The notes beneath the pieces are model-generated. The model was not told the origin of the DNA, did no database searches, and saw only the letters and a program-made list of their open reading frames with translations. From the NCBI GenBank assembly GCA_013396635.1, contig WBMW01003842.1, forward strand, positions 401,211 to 465,210: 64,000 bases of DNA. Reading direction: 5' to 3'. Source of the stretch: Penelope pileata. Lineage: Eukaryota > Chordata > Aves > Galliformes > Cracidae. This document shows positions 1 to 11,703 of this stretch, piece after piece (the stretch's first letter is position 1; each line of letters starts with the position of its first letter). Made by a program: the position numbers and the translations under genes.

Positions 1-2365
1 GGCAGAAGCACAGATAAAGAACTTTTTGGTCCCATTAGTTAGACATGAGTACACAAAAGGGGAAAAAAAAAAAACCTCTTAATTCAGACTGCTCAATGCC
101 TCCTTTATTGTAGGCTTGTGCAACACTGTACATTGGCTTAGTAGGAACAGCAAGTAACATGCACAGGTTGGAGAGAAAGATACTCCCTTGAAGGGAAGCA
201 AGCAAATCTTTTGTCCCCAGGCAAAACAATCATATTATTTACATCTTGAATAAAGCTGAAGAAGGTTCCTGGAGCTGAGACACTCTCCTGAAGTTTGCTG
301 ATCAGAAGGAAACTAACTTTAAAATGGAGGTAAGGATACAATGAAGTGGTATTGATATGAGTTTGGCCATGTTTCCTTGTTTGGCTATGTAAAGAAATAC
401 TGGATTTCAAGGATCTGACAGATGAAGCGTTTTGTTATTCACCTTTGGTTAAGAAGTTTGAGTGTAGAAACCTCAATAGTGACTCCAACAAAGTAAGTGT
501 CTACATTCCCATTATCTTCAGCTTTACCAGAGTCTCATAGTAACCCTTCTAGTTGGTTTGGGATTTTTTTTTTTTTAGATCCTTTTCTGTCTCTCTTTAT
601 TTATGTGTGCATGCATATGTTTCCTAGTAACATCAGACATTACTGTAACACATCACATTGCAGCATTCATTTCATGTTTATAATTTATGTACCCAAATGG
701 AACTTGTTATAGTGACATAATTCATGTCTCAGACAGTAATAAAAAACACAAATAATTGACAAGGGGAAGGGGAGAGGAGAGGTGGTGGGAGAGGTGAGCT
801 CTGTTTCCCTTTTCATTTTTGCTGTGAATTTGGGAGGCTTCAAGCCAGAAGCATGACAGAATTGTCATACTTGCTTCTCCCTACTCCTTACTTACTCCCA
901 CTGTGCAGGATTGGAGGTTGTTTTGCCCTATATGTTCAACCCCAGTAGATATTTTTTTAAAAAAGATCTAAGCATAAAATTAGGGGAATTACTGTTTCAA
1001 TTAATCACATGGAGGTAACACTGTTTATGTCAGATCTACTTAATTTAAAAAACAAACAAAAAGACCTCCTGATAATTTCATTTCTCTGGATTTTTTTTTT
1101 CCTTTTTTTCTTCTTCTTTGACACATTAAAGGTTTGTATGAACACCAGAGATAGATTGTTGTACAAAGAGACAGTTGAAATGGCCAGACTTCTCTGTTTA
1201 ATGGATAAATGTAGTCCCCCTCCAAAAAAAAATCACTCGTCTTTTGTTCTATAATCTCACGTACTAGTTTTAGCAGTCACATAAATTACAGAATAGTAGG
1301 TAAAAATTAGGTGTTTTTTAAACTAATGGTAATGCTGAAGATTAAATATAACCATCCACGAGTCTTTCAGTCAATTTTCTGCTTTCAGCATTGCAAAGAT
1401 ACAAACAACAATGAGCAATTTTGGGATAAGGAAATGATATGAACTGACTGTGATGCTAAAAGGAGTTAAACATATCAAGGGAGGAGGATCTTAAATCTAA
1501 TCTTAAAACTACACATATTTAGTGCAAAGTTGAGAACTTGGTTTGTAAAAAAGAGGCTGCCCCTATTCAAAAGTTGTGCCTGGCCAACAAATGCATGTCT
1601 CCCAAAAGAGTCTATAGACTGGATAAACCTAACTTTCTAATGGAATAACTACTTATTAATATTCTTTTGTCAGAAAGTAGCATATAGGCGTGGATACCGT
1701 GAGTGCAGTGTTTGCTGAATGTTAACTGAACCAGTATGTAAAAGAAATCTCTAAGATATGTAATCATTAAATAAGGAGGTTTAGTCTATCCAGCTGTGTG
1801 ATTTTACACATGTTGTCAAATACAAAGTACAACGGCCAGGGTAAGGTTTTCAGTTGACTGTTGCAGTTTCTTGATTAAAAAAAGCAGTATGTAATATCTT
1901 CTCTTCTGAAGGTCCAGGAAGGAAAATAAGGGTAATTATATTACTGAAAACAAGTAAGATTTATTAAGATTTTCACCACGGTATTTGGCCTGATTAATTC
2001 CATGTTGCAGGTCTTCCTGCTTACAGACACACAACCATTTCATATCTGACTGCATTCCAGCTCGGTGTTCTTTTTACATTTCCGTTTCAAAATTGAACAA
2101 AAGGCATGAGGGAATTTGCTAGGTATCCAGATCTAAATAAAAGAGAAATCTTCACTGCTGCTTTATTTAGCAATATTTCCTGTTAAACATGCAGAGAGAG
2201 AGTGGATATATGTAGCAGCAGCATGAATATCGTGCTCTGCTGGGTGATCAGCCCTTCCATGCTTTACCCTGTTTTCATGCAGCACTCCATGTTGTGATGG
2301 TGAGAGCCCTCATCACTGCCTGCTAGAGTTGTAAGTGAATGGAGCACAAACTGAAACGCAAGAAA
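1..2365. other. Non-coding stretch, no gene recognised
   Basis: AT-rich, single-copy-looking sequence with stops in every frame at short intervals. It contains T-runs near 564-576 and 1091-1118 and a purine-rich patch near 758-798. I recognise no transposon or exon in it. Confidence 0.6.
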
Positions 2366-3908
2366 CCTGAAGGTGTACAAGTCAGTGGGACCCAATGAGA
2401 TCCATCCATGGGTTCTGAGGGCACTGGTGGATGGAGTTGCCAAGCCACTATCCATTACATTTGAAAGGTTGTGGCAGTCTGGTGAAGTTCCTGCTGACTG
2501 GAAAAGGGGAAACATAACCCCCATTTACAAGAAGAGAAAAAAAAAGAGGATCTGGGAAGCTACAGGCTGGTCAGTCTCACCTCTGTGCCTGGCGAGATCA
2601 TGGAGCAGATCCCCCTGAAAGCTCTACTAAGGCACGTGGAAAATCAAGATGAGGTGATTGGTGGTAACCAACATGGCTTCACCGAGGGCAAATGGTGCCT
2701 GAGAAATGTGGTGGTGGCCTTTTATGATGGAGTCACAGCAACAGTGGATAAAGAAAGAGCAACTGATGTCATCTACCTGCACTTCTGCAAAGCATTGGAC
2801 GCTGTCCTGCACAACATCCTGGTAAATAAATTGGATAAATATGGGTTTTTTGGACAGACTACTCACTGGATAAGGAATTGGCTGGATGGTCACACTCAGA
2901 GAGTTGTGGTCAATAGCTCATTGTCTGAATGGAGACCAGTGACGAGTGGTGTTCCTCAGGGATCGGTACTGGGACCAGTACTGTTCATTGTCTTTGTCGG
3001 TGACATGGACAGTGGGATTGAGTGCACACTTAGCAAGTTCACCAAGCTGTATGGTGCAGCTGACATTCTAGAGGGAAGAGATGCCATCCAGAGAGACCTG
3101 GACTGGCTTGAGAGGTGGACCCATGCCAACCTCATGAAGTTCAACAAAGCCAAGTGCAAGGTCCTGCACCTGGGTCAGGGCAATCTCAAGCACAAATACA
3201 GGCTGGGAGGAAAATGGCTTGAGAGCAGCCCTGAGGAGAGGGACTTGGGAGTGTGTGTTGATGAGGAACTCAACATGAGCTGGCAGTGTGCGCTTGCAGC
3301 CCAGAAGGCCAACCAGATCCTGGGCTGCATCGAGAGAAGTGTGGCCAGCAGGTTGAGGGAGGTGATTCTGCCCCTCTGCTCTCATGAGGCTCCGCCTGAA
3401 GTACTGCGTCCAGTTCTGGAGCCCCCAACACAAGAAGGATGTGGAGCTGTTGGAGCGGGTCCAGAGGAGGGCCACGAGCATGATCAGAGGGCTGGAGCAC
3501 CTCCTGTATGAGGACAGACTGAGAGAGTTGGGGTTATTCAGCCTGGAGAAGAGAAGGCTGCAGGGGGACCTGATAGCAGCCTTCCAGTACCTGAGGGGGA
3601 CCTACAGGAAAGCTGGGGAGGGGCTTTTTACAAGGGCATGTAGTGATAGGAAGAGGGGTGATGGCTATGAACTGGGAGAGGGTATATTTGGACTAGATAT
3701 AAGGAAGAAATTCTTCACTGTGAGGGTGGTGAGACACTGGAACAGGTTGCCCAGAGAAGTTGTGGATGCCCCCTCCCTGGAACCATTCATGGCCAGGCTG
3801 GGGCTTTGGGCAACCTGGTCTGGTGGGAGATGTCCTTGCCCATAGCAGGGGGGTTGGAACAAGGTGATCTCTAAGGTCCCTTCCAACCCAAACCATTCTA
3901 TGATTCTA
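2366..3908 (+). mobile_element. CR1 LINE, 5'-truncated, 1.5 kb
   Basis: This is a 5'-truncated CR1 non-LTR retrotransposon. It starts inside the reverse-transcriptase part of ORF2 and runs to the CR1 3' end, where the sequence finishes in two ATTCTATG-like octamers near 3893-3908. Truncation at the 5' end is normal for CR1, because target-primed reverse transcription usually stops early. The 3' 300 bases closely resemble the CR1 tail at 36964-37372, so the two probably belong to related young subfamilies. No target-site duplication is visible, as is usual for CR1. The decayed ORF2 is described separately. Confidence 0.95.
2367..3845 (+). pseudogene. Broken CR1 ORF2 (reverse transcriptase) fragment
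   Basis: The intact ancestor would encode the C-terminal half of CR1 ORF2, the reverse transcriptase used for target-primed copying. The frame opens with residues like YKSVGPNEIHPWVLRAL and later shows SGVPQGSVLGPVLF, both typical CR1 RT blocks. Four lesions are visible. The frame changes at an A-run near 2537-2545. The catalytic Phe-Ala-Asp-Asp block is missing: SKF runs straight into TKL at 3040/3041, consistent with a 9-bp in-frame deletion of ADD. Near 3380 five bases of a CTCTG-like repeat appear lost, and the frame moves to the one starting at 3384. Near 3800 four bases appear lost from the tail relative to 37249-37256. The copy cannot make an active enzyme. The lesion inferences rest on remembered CR1 consensus and on the copies in this window. 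Confidence 0.9.
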
Positions 3909-3929
3909 TGAAATTCCATTTAAACAAGA

Positions 3930-4136
3930 AAAAAAAATGTTTGTGGTGAGAGTGATCAAACTGGAGTGTGTTGCCCAGAGACGCTGAGGAGTCACCATCC
4001 TTGGAGATGTGCAAAAGACATCGGGATATTGTCTTGGGCAACCTGCTGCAGCCACCCCTGCTCTGAGCGGGGTTTGGACTGGACACTCTCCAGAGGTGCC
4101 CTCCAGCTGCTGCTGGTCTGTGGCTCTGCAGAAGGA
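3930..4136 (+). mobile_element. Old CR1 3'-end fragment
   Basis: The sequence follows the CR1 tail pattern: a GTGGTGAGAGTGATCAAAC block, then GTTGCCCAGAGACGCTG, a TCCTTGGAGAT motif, and a GGACTGGACACTCTCCAGAGG end. It is more diverged than the neighbouring element that ends at 3908 and lacks the terminal octamer repeats. It may be an older copy next to which the 2366 element inserted. Confidence 0.75.
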
Positions 4137-5297
4137 ACTGGTGCTAACACTCTGCTTTCCCTCAGTATAAAAACATACTTTTGGCCAAGCAATGGACAAC
4201 GATCCTCAAATTGTAAGAAACCTGGAGGCGACGAAAGGTTCACATACCCAAAAGCCCAGACTGAGGTGCTAATGAACATTATGGGAAAGTACAAAAAATT
4301 GTTGCCAAGGAAAGCAATTCTGAAAAGAACACCTGGAAAGGACTATAAAACCTTTCAATTCTCTATGGCACTCACTCTTTTCAAATTTCGCCAACATTTT
4401 TATTTCCATTAAGCAAACAATTTAAAAGGAATTGTAATTTGTCCAGGAAAAAAAAAAGTCTTTGTGGATCTTGGCAGGCAAATTCTCATTCTGGAAACAT
4501 TTCACATTTTACTTTTATCTTTAAAAAACTTAATTTGCAAAAATGTTGTATTAAGCTCTGAAACTTTACACGGGCTCTTGTGATTCCAAATTAATTGCTC
4601 TTGTGTAGCAAGACTTCCATCGTAGCATGAGCTGTTAAAATAAAACCAAGGAGGTAACTATACCCCTGTTGATTCCCAGGTCTACGTAACTTATAAAGCA
4701 GCAGAGAAGGATCTTTTTCATCAGGGGACACTTTTCCAACATATTGATCTGCAATGCGTGTCTTTCAGGATTTTAGCGTTCATACCAAATCCTTTCCTCC
4801 CTGACCACACTAGTTTTTTCTTTTTCTGAGAGGAAAACTTGTGTTCATATTTGTCCTGTCTAAAGTCTGATTCTGACTTTCCTGTTTCCTTTAAACAAAG
4901 CATGTGCATCTCAGCTGTAAAATCAAAGAGGTAGAGATGGTGACAGGCAGGGTAAAATGGGAAATGCCATCGTGTTTTGAGGAACACCAGGGAAGGGAGC
5001 CTGCTTTTGATGTATCAAAGGACAAGAGACTTCACCCTCCACCCCCTCGGTTCAGTGCTATAATTTGTTCCTCTGGTTTGCAGTGTTAACTATGTCCATG
5101 CTTTACAGCAAGTGGTCAATTTGGGGAGTGGGAGGAGGCCTTGGCAATCTGCTGCAGTACTTCTGGGAAACCTTTCTGCTGTAGTATCAGTTCCTATGAT
5201 TTATTGCTGACAACCGTATTCCACTTCAACCTTGTTCACTCTTCAATCTTTTAGTAGTTTGGGAGTGAGTAAAGCAGTTCCTAAAACATCAGCTAAT
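4137..5297. other. Non-coding stretch, no gene recognised
   Basis: AT-rich sequence between CR1 and the solo LTR. No transposon, RNA gene or convincing exon was recognised. Confidence 0.55.
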
Positions 5298-5302
5298 CCA
5301 TG
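5298..5302. repeat. Target-site duplication, left copy (CCATG)
   Basis: Five bases, CCATG, directly abut the TG start of the solo LTR and recur at 5820-5824 immediately after its CA end. Confidence 0.85.
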
Positions 5303-5819
5303 TGTCTTAGTTTCTAACAGAAGTTACTTCTCTCACAGTGTCTGGTATGATGTTTTGTTTTCAGAAGAGAAACAAAACTGATAACACCTGGCAGTGTTGA
5401 ACACAGCCAAGGACATATTTTGTTCCTCAGTGAAGCAGTTAGAAGGCATAAGGAGCCGGGAACTGGGAGGGGACAGGACCAGGGCAGCTGACCCAAACTG
5501 ACCAAAGGGATATTCCATACCATATGTCATCATGTAATATAAGAAAGGGAAGTGAGCAGGGAGGGTCCGTTTGCTTGGGGATTGGCTGAGCATCGGTCGC
5601 GGTCGCTGAGCGATTGCTTTGTACAATCACTTGTTTTTTGTATAATTATCATTACTGTTATTTTACTCTATTTTCTTCTTTCTGTTAGTAAATAGTTTTT
5701 ATCTCAACCCACGAGTTCTACCTTATTTCTCGATTTTCTCCCCCATCCCAGCTGGGAGGAGGGGGGGGTGAGTGAACGGTCGTGTGGGGTTTCCCGGCCT
5801 GCCGGCTGAAACCAGGACA
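5303..5819 (+). mobile_element. Solo LTR, avian ERVL-type endogenous retrovirus
   Basis: A 517-bp LTR begins TGTCTTAG and ends ACCAGGACA, so it has the canonical TG...CA ends. It is flanked by a perfect 5-bp duplication, CCATG, at 5298-5302 and 5820-5824. Five bases is the length expected for ERVL/class III integration. The family is recognised by the block CCAAAGGGATATTCCATAC near 5505-5523, the stretch around TTATCTCAACCCACGAG near 5698, and the GGGTGAGTGAACGG...GCTGAAACCAGGACA end. A weak TATA-like AATATAAG lies near 5537. No gag, pol or env sequence flanks it, so the provirus was reduced to one LTR, presumably by LTR-LTR recombination. Any promoter activity is unknown. Confidence 0.88.
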
Positions 5820-5824
5820 CCATG
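5820..5824. repeat. Target-site duplication, right copy (CCATG)
   Basis: Exact match to 5298-5302; together they mark the integration event that placed the LTR at 5303-5819. Confidence 0.85.
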
Positions 5825-5927
5825 ATGTCTCTGATTTTACAAAAGCATAAATCTGTTTCACAGAGTTTATTTTTAATCATATTACAACTTTTGGGAGGAA
5901 AACCAGACTATGAAAAAAGTTCAGCTC

Positions 5928-6396
5928 AGAGGACGTGTTGGAGTGCATCCAGGAGAGGGCCACAAAAATGATCCAAGGGATGAAACATCTCCCCAACAAG
6001 GACAGGCTGAGAGAGCTGGGGCTATGCAGCGTGGAGAAGAGAAGGCTCCAGGGAGAGCTCATTATGGCCTTTCAGTATCTAAAAGGGAACTATAAGAAAG
6101 AAGGGGACAGAATAGGGTCTAAGGTGATAGGACAAGGGGAAAATGTTTCAAATGAAAACAGGGGAGATTTAGATGACATAGAAGGAAAAAGGGTTTTGCC
6201 ATAAGGGTGGTGAAGCACTGGAACAGGCTGCCTGGAGAGGTGGTGGAAGCCCTGTCCCTGGAGACACCCACGGTCAGGCTGGACAGGGCTCTGAGCACCC
6301 TGATCTAGCTGTAGATGTACTTGTTCATTGCAGATGAGTTGGACCAGGTGGCCTCTGAAGGTCTCTTCCAATTCAAATGATTCTATGATTCTATGG
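5928..6396 (+). mobile_element. CR1 LINE 3' fragment
   Basis: A CR1 tail starting in the ORF2 C-terminus. The frame gives LECIQERATKMIQGMKHLPNKDRLRELGLCSVEKRRLQGEL in segments, matching the CR1 block LERVQ-RAT-MI-GLEHL. It continues through the AACAGGCTGCCTGGAGAGG motif and ends in ATTCTATG repeats at 6380-6396. The reading frame is lost after about residue 80 of the fragment, and the element is only about 470 bp long. Confidence 0.92.
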
Positions 6397-8602
6397 AGAG
6401 TCTTTCCCCTGGGGATCTGTTTAGGACTCAAGACCATATACATGTGTAAGTCACAAACCCTGCTGGTAATACTGGCATTCTGTGGGAGGATTAAGGGAAA
6501 GCAGAAGTCTAGCTCTCTGGAGTTTAATGCATGTAGACTACACAATAAATAATTTCTGAAGTGAAGACTGGAATTTCAAGTGTTACCGAGGTGACAGCTT
6601 CTGGGACAGCTGTGCACAGCCAGGCCATCACCCACAGTTCAGCTCCATTCTAGCAGTGCTTACATCTGGGTAGGAGCAGACAGTATACACGGTAAGAGCC
6701 ATCCCATGGAGGCAAGATGTGGCTGGTGATCCTCCACTGGGATGTGCTGAAATCTCTATTGGCATATCTGATGTCTGATGGAAAAGGACAATATAAAGAC
6801 AGACAGTTATTTTACTGTTTCTGTATAGGAGAGAAATAATATTTTGACCTTTCTCTGTATATATCAGTTGCTTTATACAAAATAACTTTTTTCTTTAATG
6901 TTTTAAAATGTTAACAGTAATGACAATATGTCATTCCTGGTGGAGCCAGAAAGCTCTTTGGCTAAGTGAACCACAGGAGTTTTAATAAACCTCAGCACTG
7001 CCATTAGTTGTAATTTGACTGACATTTTGAATGCTCTATGCAGAAAATCACTTCTTGTTTCTACCTAGGTCAAATCCTTTGCAACATTAAATATTAAAGA
7101 ACCTATAATAATATTGGATTGAGATAAAAAAAGAAGCACATAAAGGCTCAAGTGACAGGAAATTAACATTTTCTTTTTCCTTTATGTGCCTGTTTCCTCA
7201 AATAGTTTGGAAAGTCTTCTTAGAAGTTCTAGATCTTTCATGCAACTTGATTTAAAAAAATATGTTCTTCCAACTGAAATTACTCAATTGAATAACACGT
7301 ATATATAATAGAAGCAGTGGTGTTTTTTTGCTTGTTTGTTCATTTTGTTTTTAATTTAAAGAATTACAACTTTTTGGCTTTTCTGCATTGAATCCCTTAA
7401 CCATTATTTTTGGGCTTGACTTTGCTTTTTCCAGGGTTTCTTGCTATTTGCCCTATTTTTCAGATATTATACATATTTATCTGGATCAGAGCCTCCATTG
7501 GGATAAGCAGAGTGAAACTCCACAGAGTATAAAACATTTTAAAGAAAACTGTCATTCTGATTCTAGACTCTTGTTTCTTTTCTACAAATGTTTTTCTATT
7601 TTTGAAGCCTTATTTACTCCTATTGCTTGTTGACATTACTTACTATGTTATCTTTAATGTCTCCAGTTCACTCTTCCTCCCCATCCTTTTTGCTGTTCAG
7701 CTAACTGCAGTAATTTGCCAGTTGTGGGAGAGACAAAATTGTACTCTCCTAAGCCCAGCTTTGAATAAATAGAATTCACTTTAATATAGAATGTCATCTA
7801 AATGATAATTATTGTACTGATATCAAATGGGCATTTTACTGAGCATATAGGTCCTCACTTTTGTATATCTTACGATTTGAGGAATGCTTTTCGTGTCTTT
7901 CACAGTGTCTTCAAACTCTTAACAAAATTTGTCCCTGAAGCAAACAGTTATATTCATATATTCATGCTACAAGAAAGATGATATTGCTGTATTTCTTTAT
8001 GCTAAGGAGCAACTTTAAGATTTTGGATTAGGTTAGCTTTATTTTATGAGCAGAGAAAACAGAAATATGTAGAAAGCAGTGTTTTTATCTTCTAGTCCGC
8101 TTTGCAGCAGTGCCAAAAAAACTTATGAACAAACTACTACGGTCTCTTCATGTAAAATTGCTGGAAGATACAGATCTAGAGAAAACAAAGTCAGAACTTT
8201 TCATAACTTTATGTAACCCTAAGTTTTGCTCCAAAGCTCTCAAAGTTTGCCTTGTTTCAAAACACTACTTACATGTATGTGCTTTGCATCAAGTCCTGGC
8301 TCAGTCTGGTAGCATTAAGACGTGGCAAACTGAAATGTGGAGACAAATAATGGCACTGGATTTGCAGTGCAGGGAAATAAAACTGAAGCTGCCAGAACTG
8401 CTATGTCATTGTATTTTAACTATCTCATATCAATTTTCTTTTGCCAAGGTTCCTTCTTTGTAGTCCCTAAACTTTTTTTTCCCTGCAAATTATCTTTTAT
8501 CACCTTCAAACAGATCATGGCTGTGACACAATCTGCTGAAATTTATTACCTCCAAGATTAAAACAGTACTTAGCAAGGTCCTGAATCCTTATATTATTCT
8601 AA
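6397..8602. other. Non-coding stretch, no gene recognised
   Basis: AT-rich sequence. The longest plus-strand open frame (8110-8463) has no recognisable domain. No repeat family was recognised. Confidence 0.5.
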
Positions 8603-8648
8603 AAACAAACAAACAATCAAACAAACAAACAAACAAACAAACAAAAAA
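8603..8648. repeat. (AAAC)n microsatellite
   Basis: About eleven tandem AAAC units with one AATC interruption near 8616. It is not visibly attached to a recognisable retroposon body. Confidence 0.9.
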
Positions 8649-9586
8649 CCACAGCAAAAAACAGATTCTGTATAATAGCATACATATTTCAAGTACAATT
8701 TTTTCCTGTTCAAAACGCCAGGAGAAAGCTTATGGATAATTTGCTGTGTTAAATATCTGTTCTGAGAACTTAGGTATTATTTAAGTGATTACTAGGCCTT
8801 GTGCGAATCTTCTGTACACAGCTGAAACTCCTTGCTTGTATTTGTATTTTGGATGTAGAATTGGACTTAGCCCAGTCTTTTGGAATGGAGATAGACTCAT
8901 TGTTCAGGATAGTCTTTGACTACCTCGGGTACTTTCCATGTTCGATGGCACTGCAGTCTGACTTTGAAGCTGAGATACATGGCAAAATTGAAGAACTATA
9001 TGTCTCTCCTTCATGAACAAATGAGATTTATGCAGAAAACAAATGCATATGACTTCATTTTTACTATCTGTGTAAAATGCATTTTCTCCAAATTATGTCA
9101 TTCTTTGGTTACTACACTGATTATAGATTCCTTTTTGCACTCATGTTGACAGCACTTTGTTCTGCCTTTCAGGAAAGGTCCAGTGGTGGTCACTTGTACA
9201 TTCAAGAAAAGTCTTCAGCAGACACCTCTTTATGCCACTTTGTATTAATCTCTTTGGTTTGCTAACGAATCACTAAGATCTTAAGAGGAGTTTTGTTTAG
9301 CTGTTCTTATTCAGAAAGGTCCCTTCAAATGGAAACAGACCTGGAAAGATTGTACTAGGTTCCCAGGTCAGCCAAATGCCCATGACTGTATTCACAAAAA
9401 CAAGTAAATAATTAAAAGAGACAAAATACCACTGGGTTTCATGCCTGAAAATAATATTGCCAACCAAAGCTGATGAGCAGCTGAGATCATCGTCATCTGA
9501 CACATGGAGCTTGCTTCAGTAAGACACAGTTTTGACATAAGGACAGTTGCTTGGAACAGATCAGACTGTATGTAACAATGGTCCAA
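8649..9586. other. Non-coding stretch, no gene recognised
   Basis: AT-rich sequence with only short frames and no recognised element. Confidence 0.5.
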
Positions 9587-10245
9587 TGTGGTGGACTGAG
9601 CTTGGCAGCCACCAGGCACCCACCCAGCTGCTCCCTCAATCTCCTTCCTCAACAAGACAAGGGAGAAAATAAGGTGAAAAAGCCTGTGGGTTGAGAAACA
9701 GGGTGATCAGTTACAGACTCAACTCAGGCAAAATTAATTTAATTTACTGCCGAGTAAAATAGAGTTGGGATGGTGAGAAACAAATAAAAAACCCTCAAAC
9801 ATCTTTCCTGCACCCCCTGTTTTTCTCAGGCTCGTCTTCACTCTGTCATTCCCAATTCCTTGACCTCCTCTCCCCTGAGTAGTGCAGGGGGATGGAGAGT
9901 GGGGGTTTGTGGCTCATTCATGACAGTTTTCTCAGCTGCTCTGTCTTCCCTACGCTCTTCCCTTGCTCCAGCATGGGCTGTGGTCCTTCATGAGCTGCTC
10001 CAGCATGGATTTTCTCCACAGGCCACAGTCTTCAGGGTAAGTCTACTCAGCATGAGCCCCCCATGGTTCTTGTGAGGAGAAAGCTGCTCCAGTACGGGCT
10101 GTCCGTGGGCTGCCGTGCCTTCAGGAAATATCCACCTCCACAGGCTGCAGTGTGGATATCTGCTCCACCATGGGCCGCCCCAGGCTCCTCAGAGGCCACC
10201 CCTGTAGCCCCTGATGCCAAAACGTTGCCACGTAAGCTCAGTGCA
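9587..10245 (-). mobile_element. Avian retroviral LTR, minus orientation, probably internally deleted
   Basis: Read on the minus strand, the element starts TGCACTGAGCTTACGTGGCA, passes a CAGGGGCTACAGGGGTGGC block and ends near CCACCACA at 9587-9594. This matches, from memory, a common bird LTR group whose start is followed by GCGTGGCAAGGTTTTGG-like sequence. The middle (about 9965-10180) holds several degenerate copies of a GCTCCAGCATGGGCTG-like unit, which are characteristic of that group. The consensus section between the 5' end and this repeat seems to be missing. No exact duplication flanks the proposed ends: TCCAA occurs at 9582-9586 and at 10251-10255, but five bases outside the right boundary. 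No internal retroviral genes are adjacent. Confidence 0.65.
9967..10180. repeat. Degenerate GCTCCAGCATGG-type minisatellite inside LTR
   Basis: Imperfect copies of a unit starting GCTCCAGCATGG or GCTCCAGTACGG occur near 9967, 9997 and 10086, with TGCTCCACCATGGGCC near 10160. They are separated by CACAGGC- and TTCAGG-type blocks of about 30-45 bp. Confidence 0.6.
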
Positions 10246-11516
10246 CTGCTTCCAAGTTCAGTATTCTGTTTTCCTAGCTCCATGGAGTTTAGTTAGCTTT
10301 TTTAAAATAGCTCTGAATGAGAGGAGGGCTGACCCCCAAACTTCTCCTAGTGAGAGACAGGTACCTGGGGGTGCAGGGTATTGCCCTAGAGCCATGAGGT
10401 GGTTCGGAAACCACACATTTATTATGATTCACATGGCAGTTGGACACTGTTATGACAATAAAATTCTACCGTAGACTAATGAAGCATTTTCACAAATTAC
10501 TTAAGTTGGAAAGCATGATTTGCACATCCTAACTTGATTATTTTGCCAAGGAAACGTTTCAAAGTCCAATAATTGCATTTTGCATGGAAAAAAAAGGCCC
10601 TTTGTTTTTTTGTGAAGCCTGAAAAAATGTCTGTTTTTCTGGAAGGCTAATAAAACTGTCTTTCTCTCACGGTAGCCTGCTGTCTACAGTTTTATTTAAG
10701 TTTATGGACACTTCACGTTCTTTTTTGTGTGCTGGCTCTCCAGTGTAACATTAAAAATATGGACGTGTCTATTGAAATATGAAGATTTTATCAGATTAAA
10801 GATAATAGATTTTTTAGGCCCTGGTAATTCATCTAATCCGCATCTAATCCTGGAAGCAGATGTTACAGCTCTGTCCTCAAACTATTGTTGTGTGACCAGA
10901 GGGACAAAAAGAGACTTTGTAGCTTAAGCCTTCCTGGATAATTGGGATTTATTTTCACAGTCGATAGCTGAAAACCAAAAGTCTTGAAAGTGTTTACCTT
11001 AAGGTACAATAAACCTAGCAACAAATAAACCAAAGCAACAAAGCTATTTGTGTGCCCTCCTGATGATTCAGGGTTGCTCACAAGGGTGGCGTGAACCCGG
11101 GTTAGTGCTGAGGAGCCACACGGGATGCTGCGCATGTGGAGAGCTCAGGGGCAGGAGCGGGAGCCAGCAGGGGTGGGGGGTGAGGCAGGGCCGCTCCTTC
11201 CAGTGGCAATCTGGGCTTGCTATGCTCCTAGGACTGCTGTGTCAGTTGGTGCGGTCATTTCCTGTTCTAAATTTAGTTAAAAGTGGTAATGCCAGATACT
11301 GCTGTGTGGTAACTGCTAGTAAATTCCTTCATTTTGAAATAATGAGCACCAAATGTGCAGCTAGTTAGTCATTTGTGGCTCAATATTCAAATTGCGTTGA
11401 AGGATCAGTCACAGAAGCAGGTATGTTCTTAATAAGCCCATGGCATTTGCTTTCATTTCAGTTTTGGTGATGAAACTGTGTTACATCTTTCTCAGCACGA
11501 TGCTTCTGTCCCAGTA

Positions 11517-11546
11517 TTTAGTACTGTTTAGTACTGTTAAGTACTC
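11517..11546. repeat. Three tandem 10-bp units, TTTAGTACTG
   Basis: Two exact TTTAGTACTG units are followed by one copy with two differences, TTAAGTACTC. Each unit contains the palindrome AGTACT. Confidence 0.85.
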
Positions 11547-11660
11547 AGGCTTCTTGTATGGAGATTCACTTTACAAGGAACACGATGTCACCGCAAAAAA
11601 GTCAGACAAATAAAACCCTATGTTCAGTTGATGCATGTATGAACGATTGGGGGGTTGCTA

Positions 11661-11703
11661 AGTATATGTCTAATATATCTAAATATATGTCTAATAAATA
11701 TCT
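11661..11703. repeat. Two tandem copies of a ~21-bp AT-rich unit
   Basis: Both units follow the pattern ATATATGTCTAATA...ATCT, the second with three extra bases. Confidence 0.75.

Noticed and set aside
8603..8648. CRISPR-like or regulatory array
   Set aside because: It is a plain (AAAC)n microsatellite with no spacers. No array with unique spacers was seen anywhere in the window.
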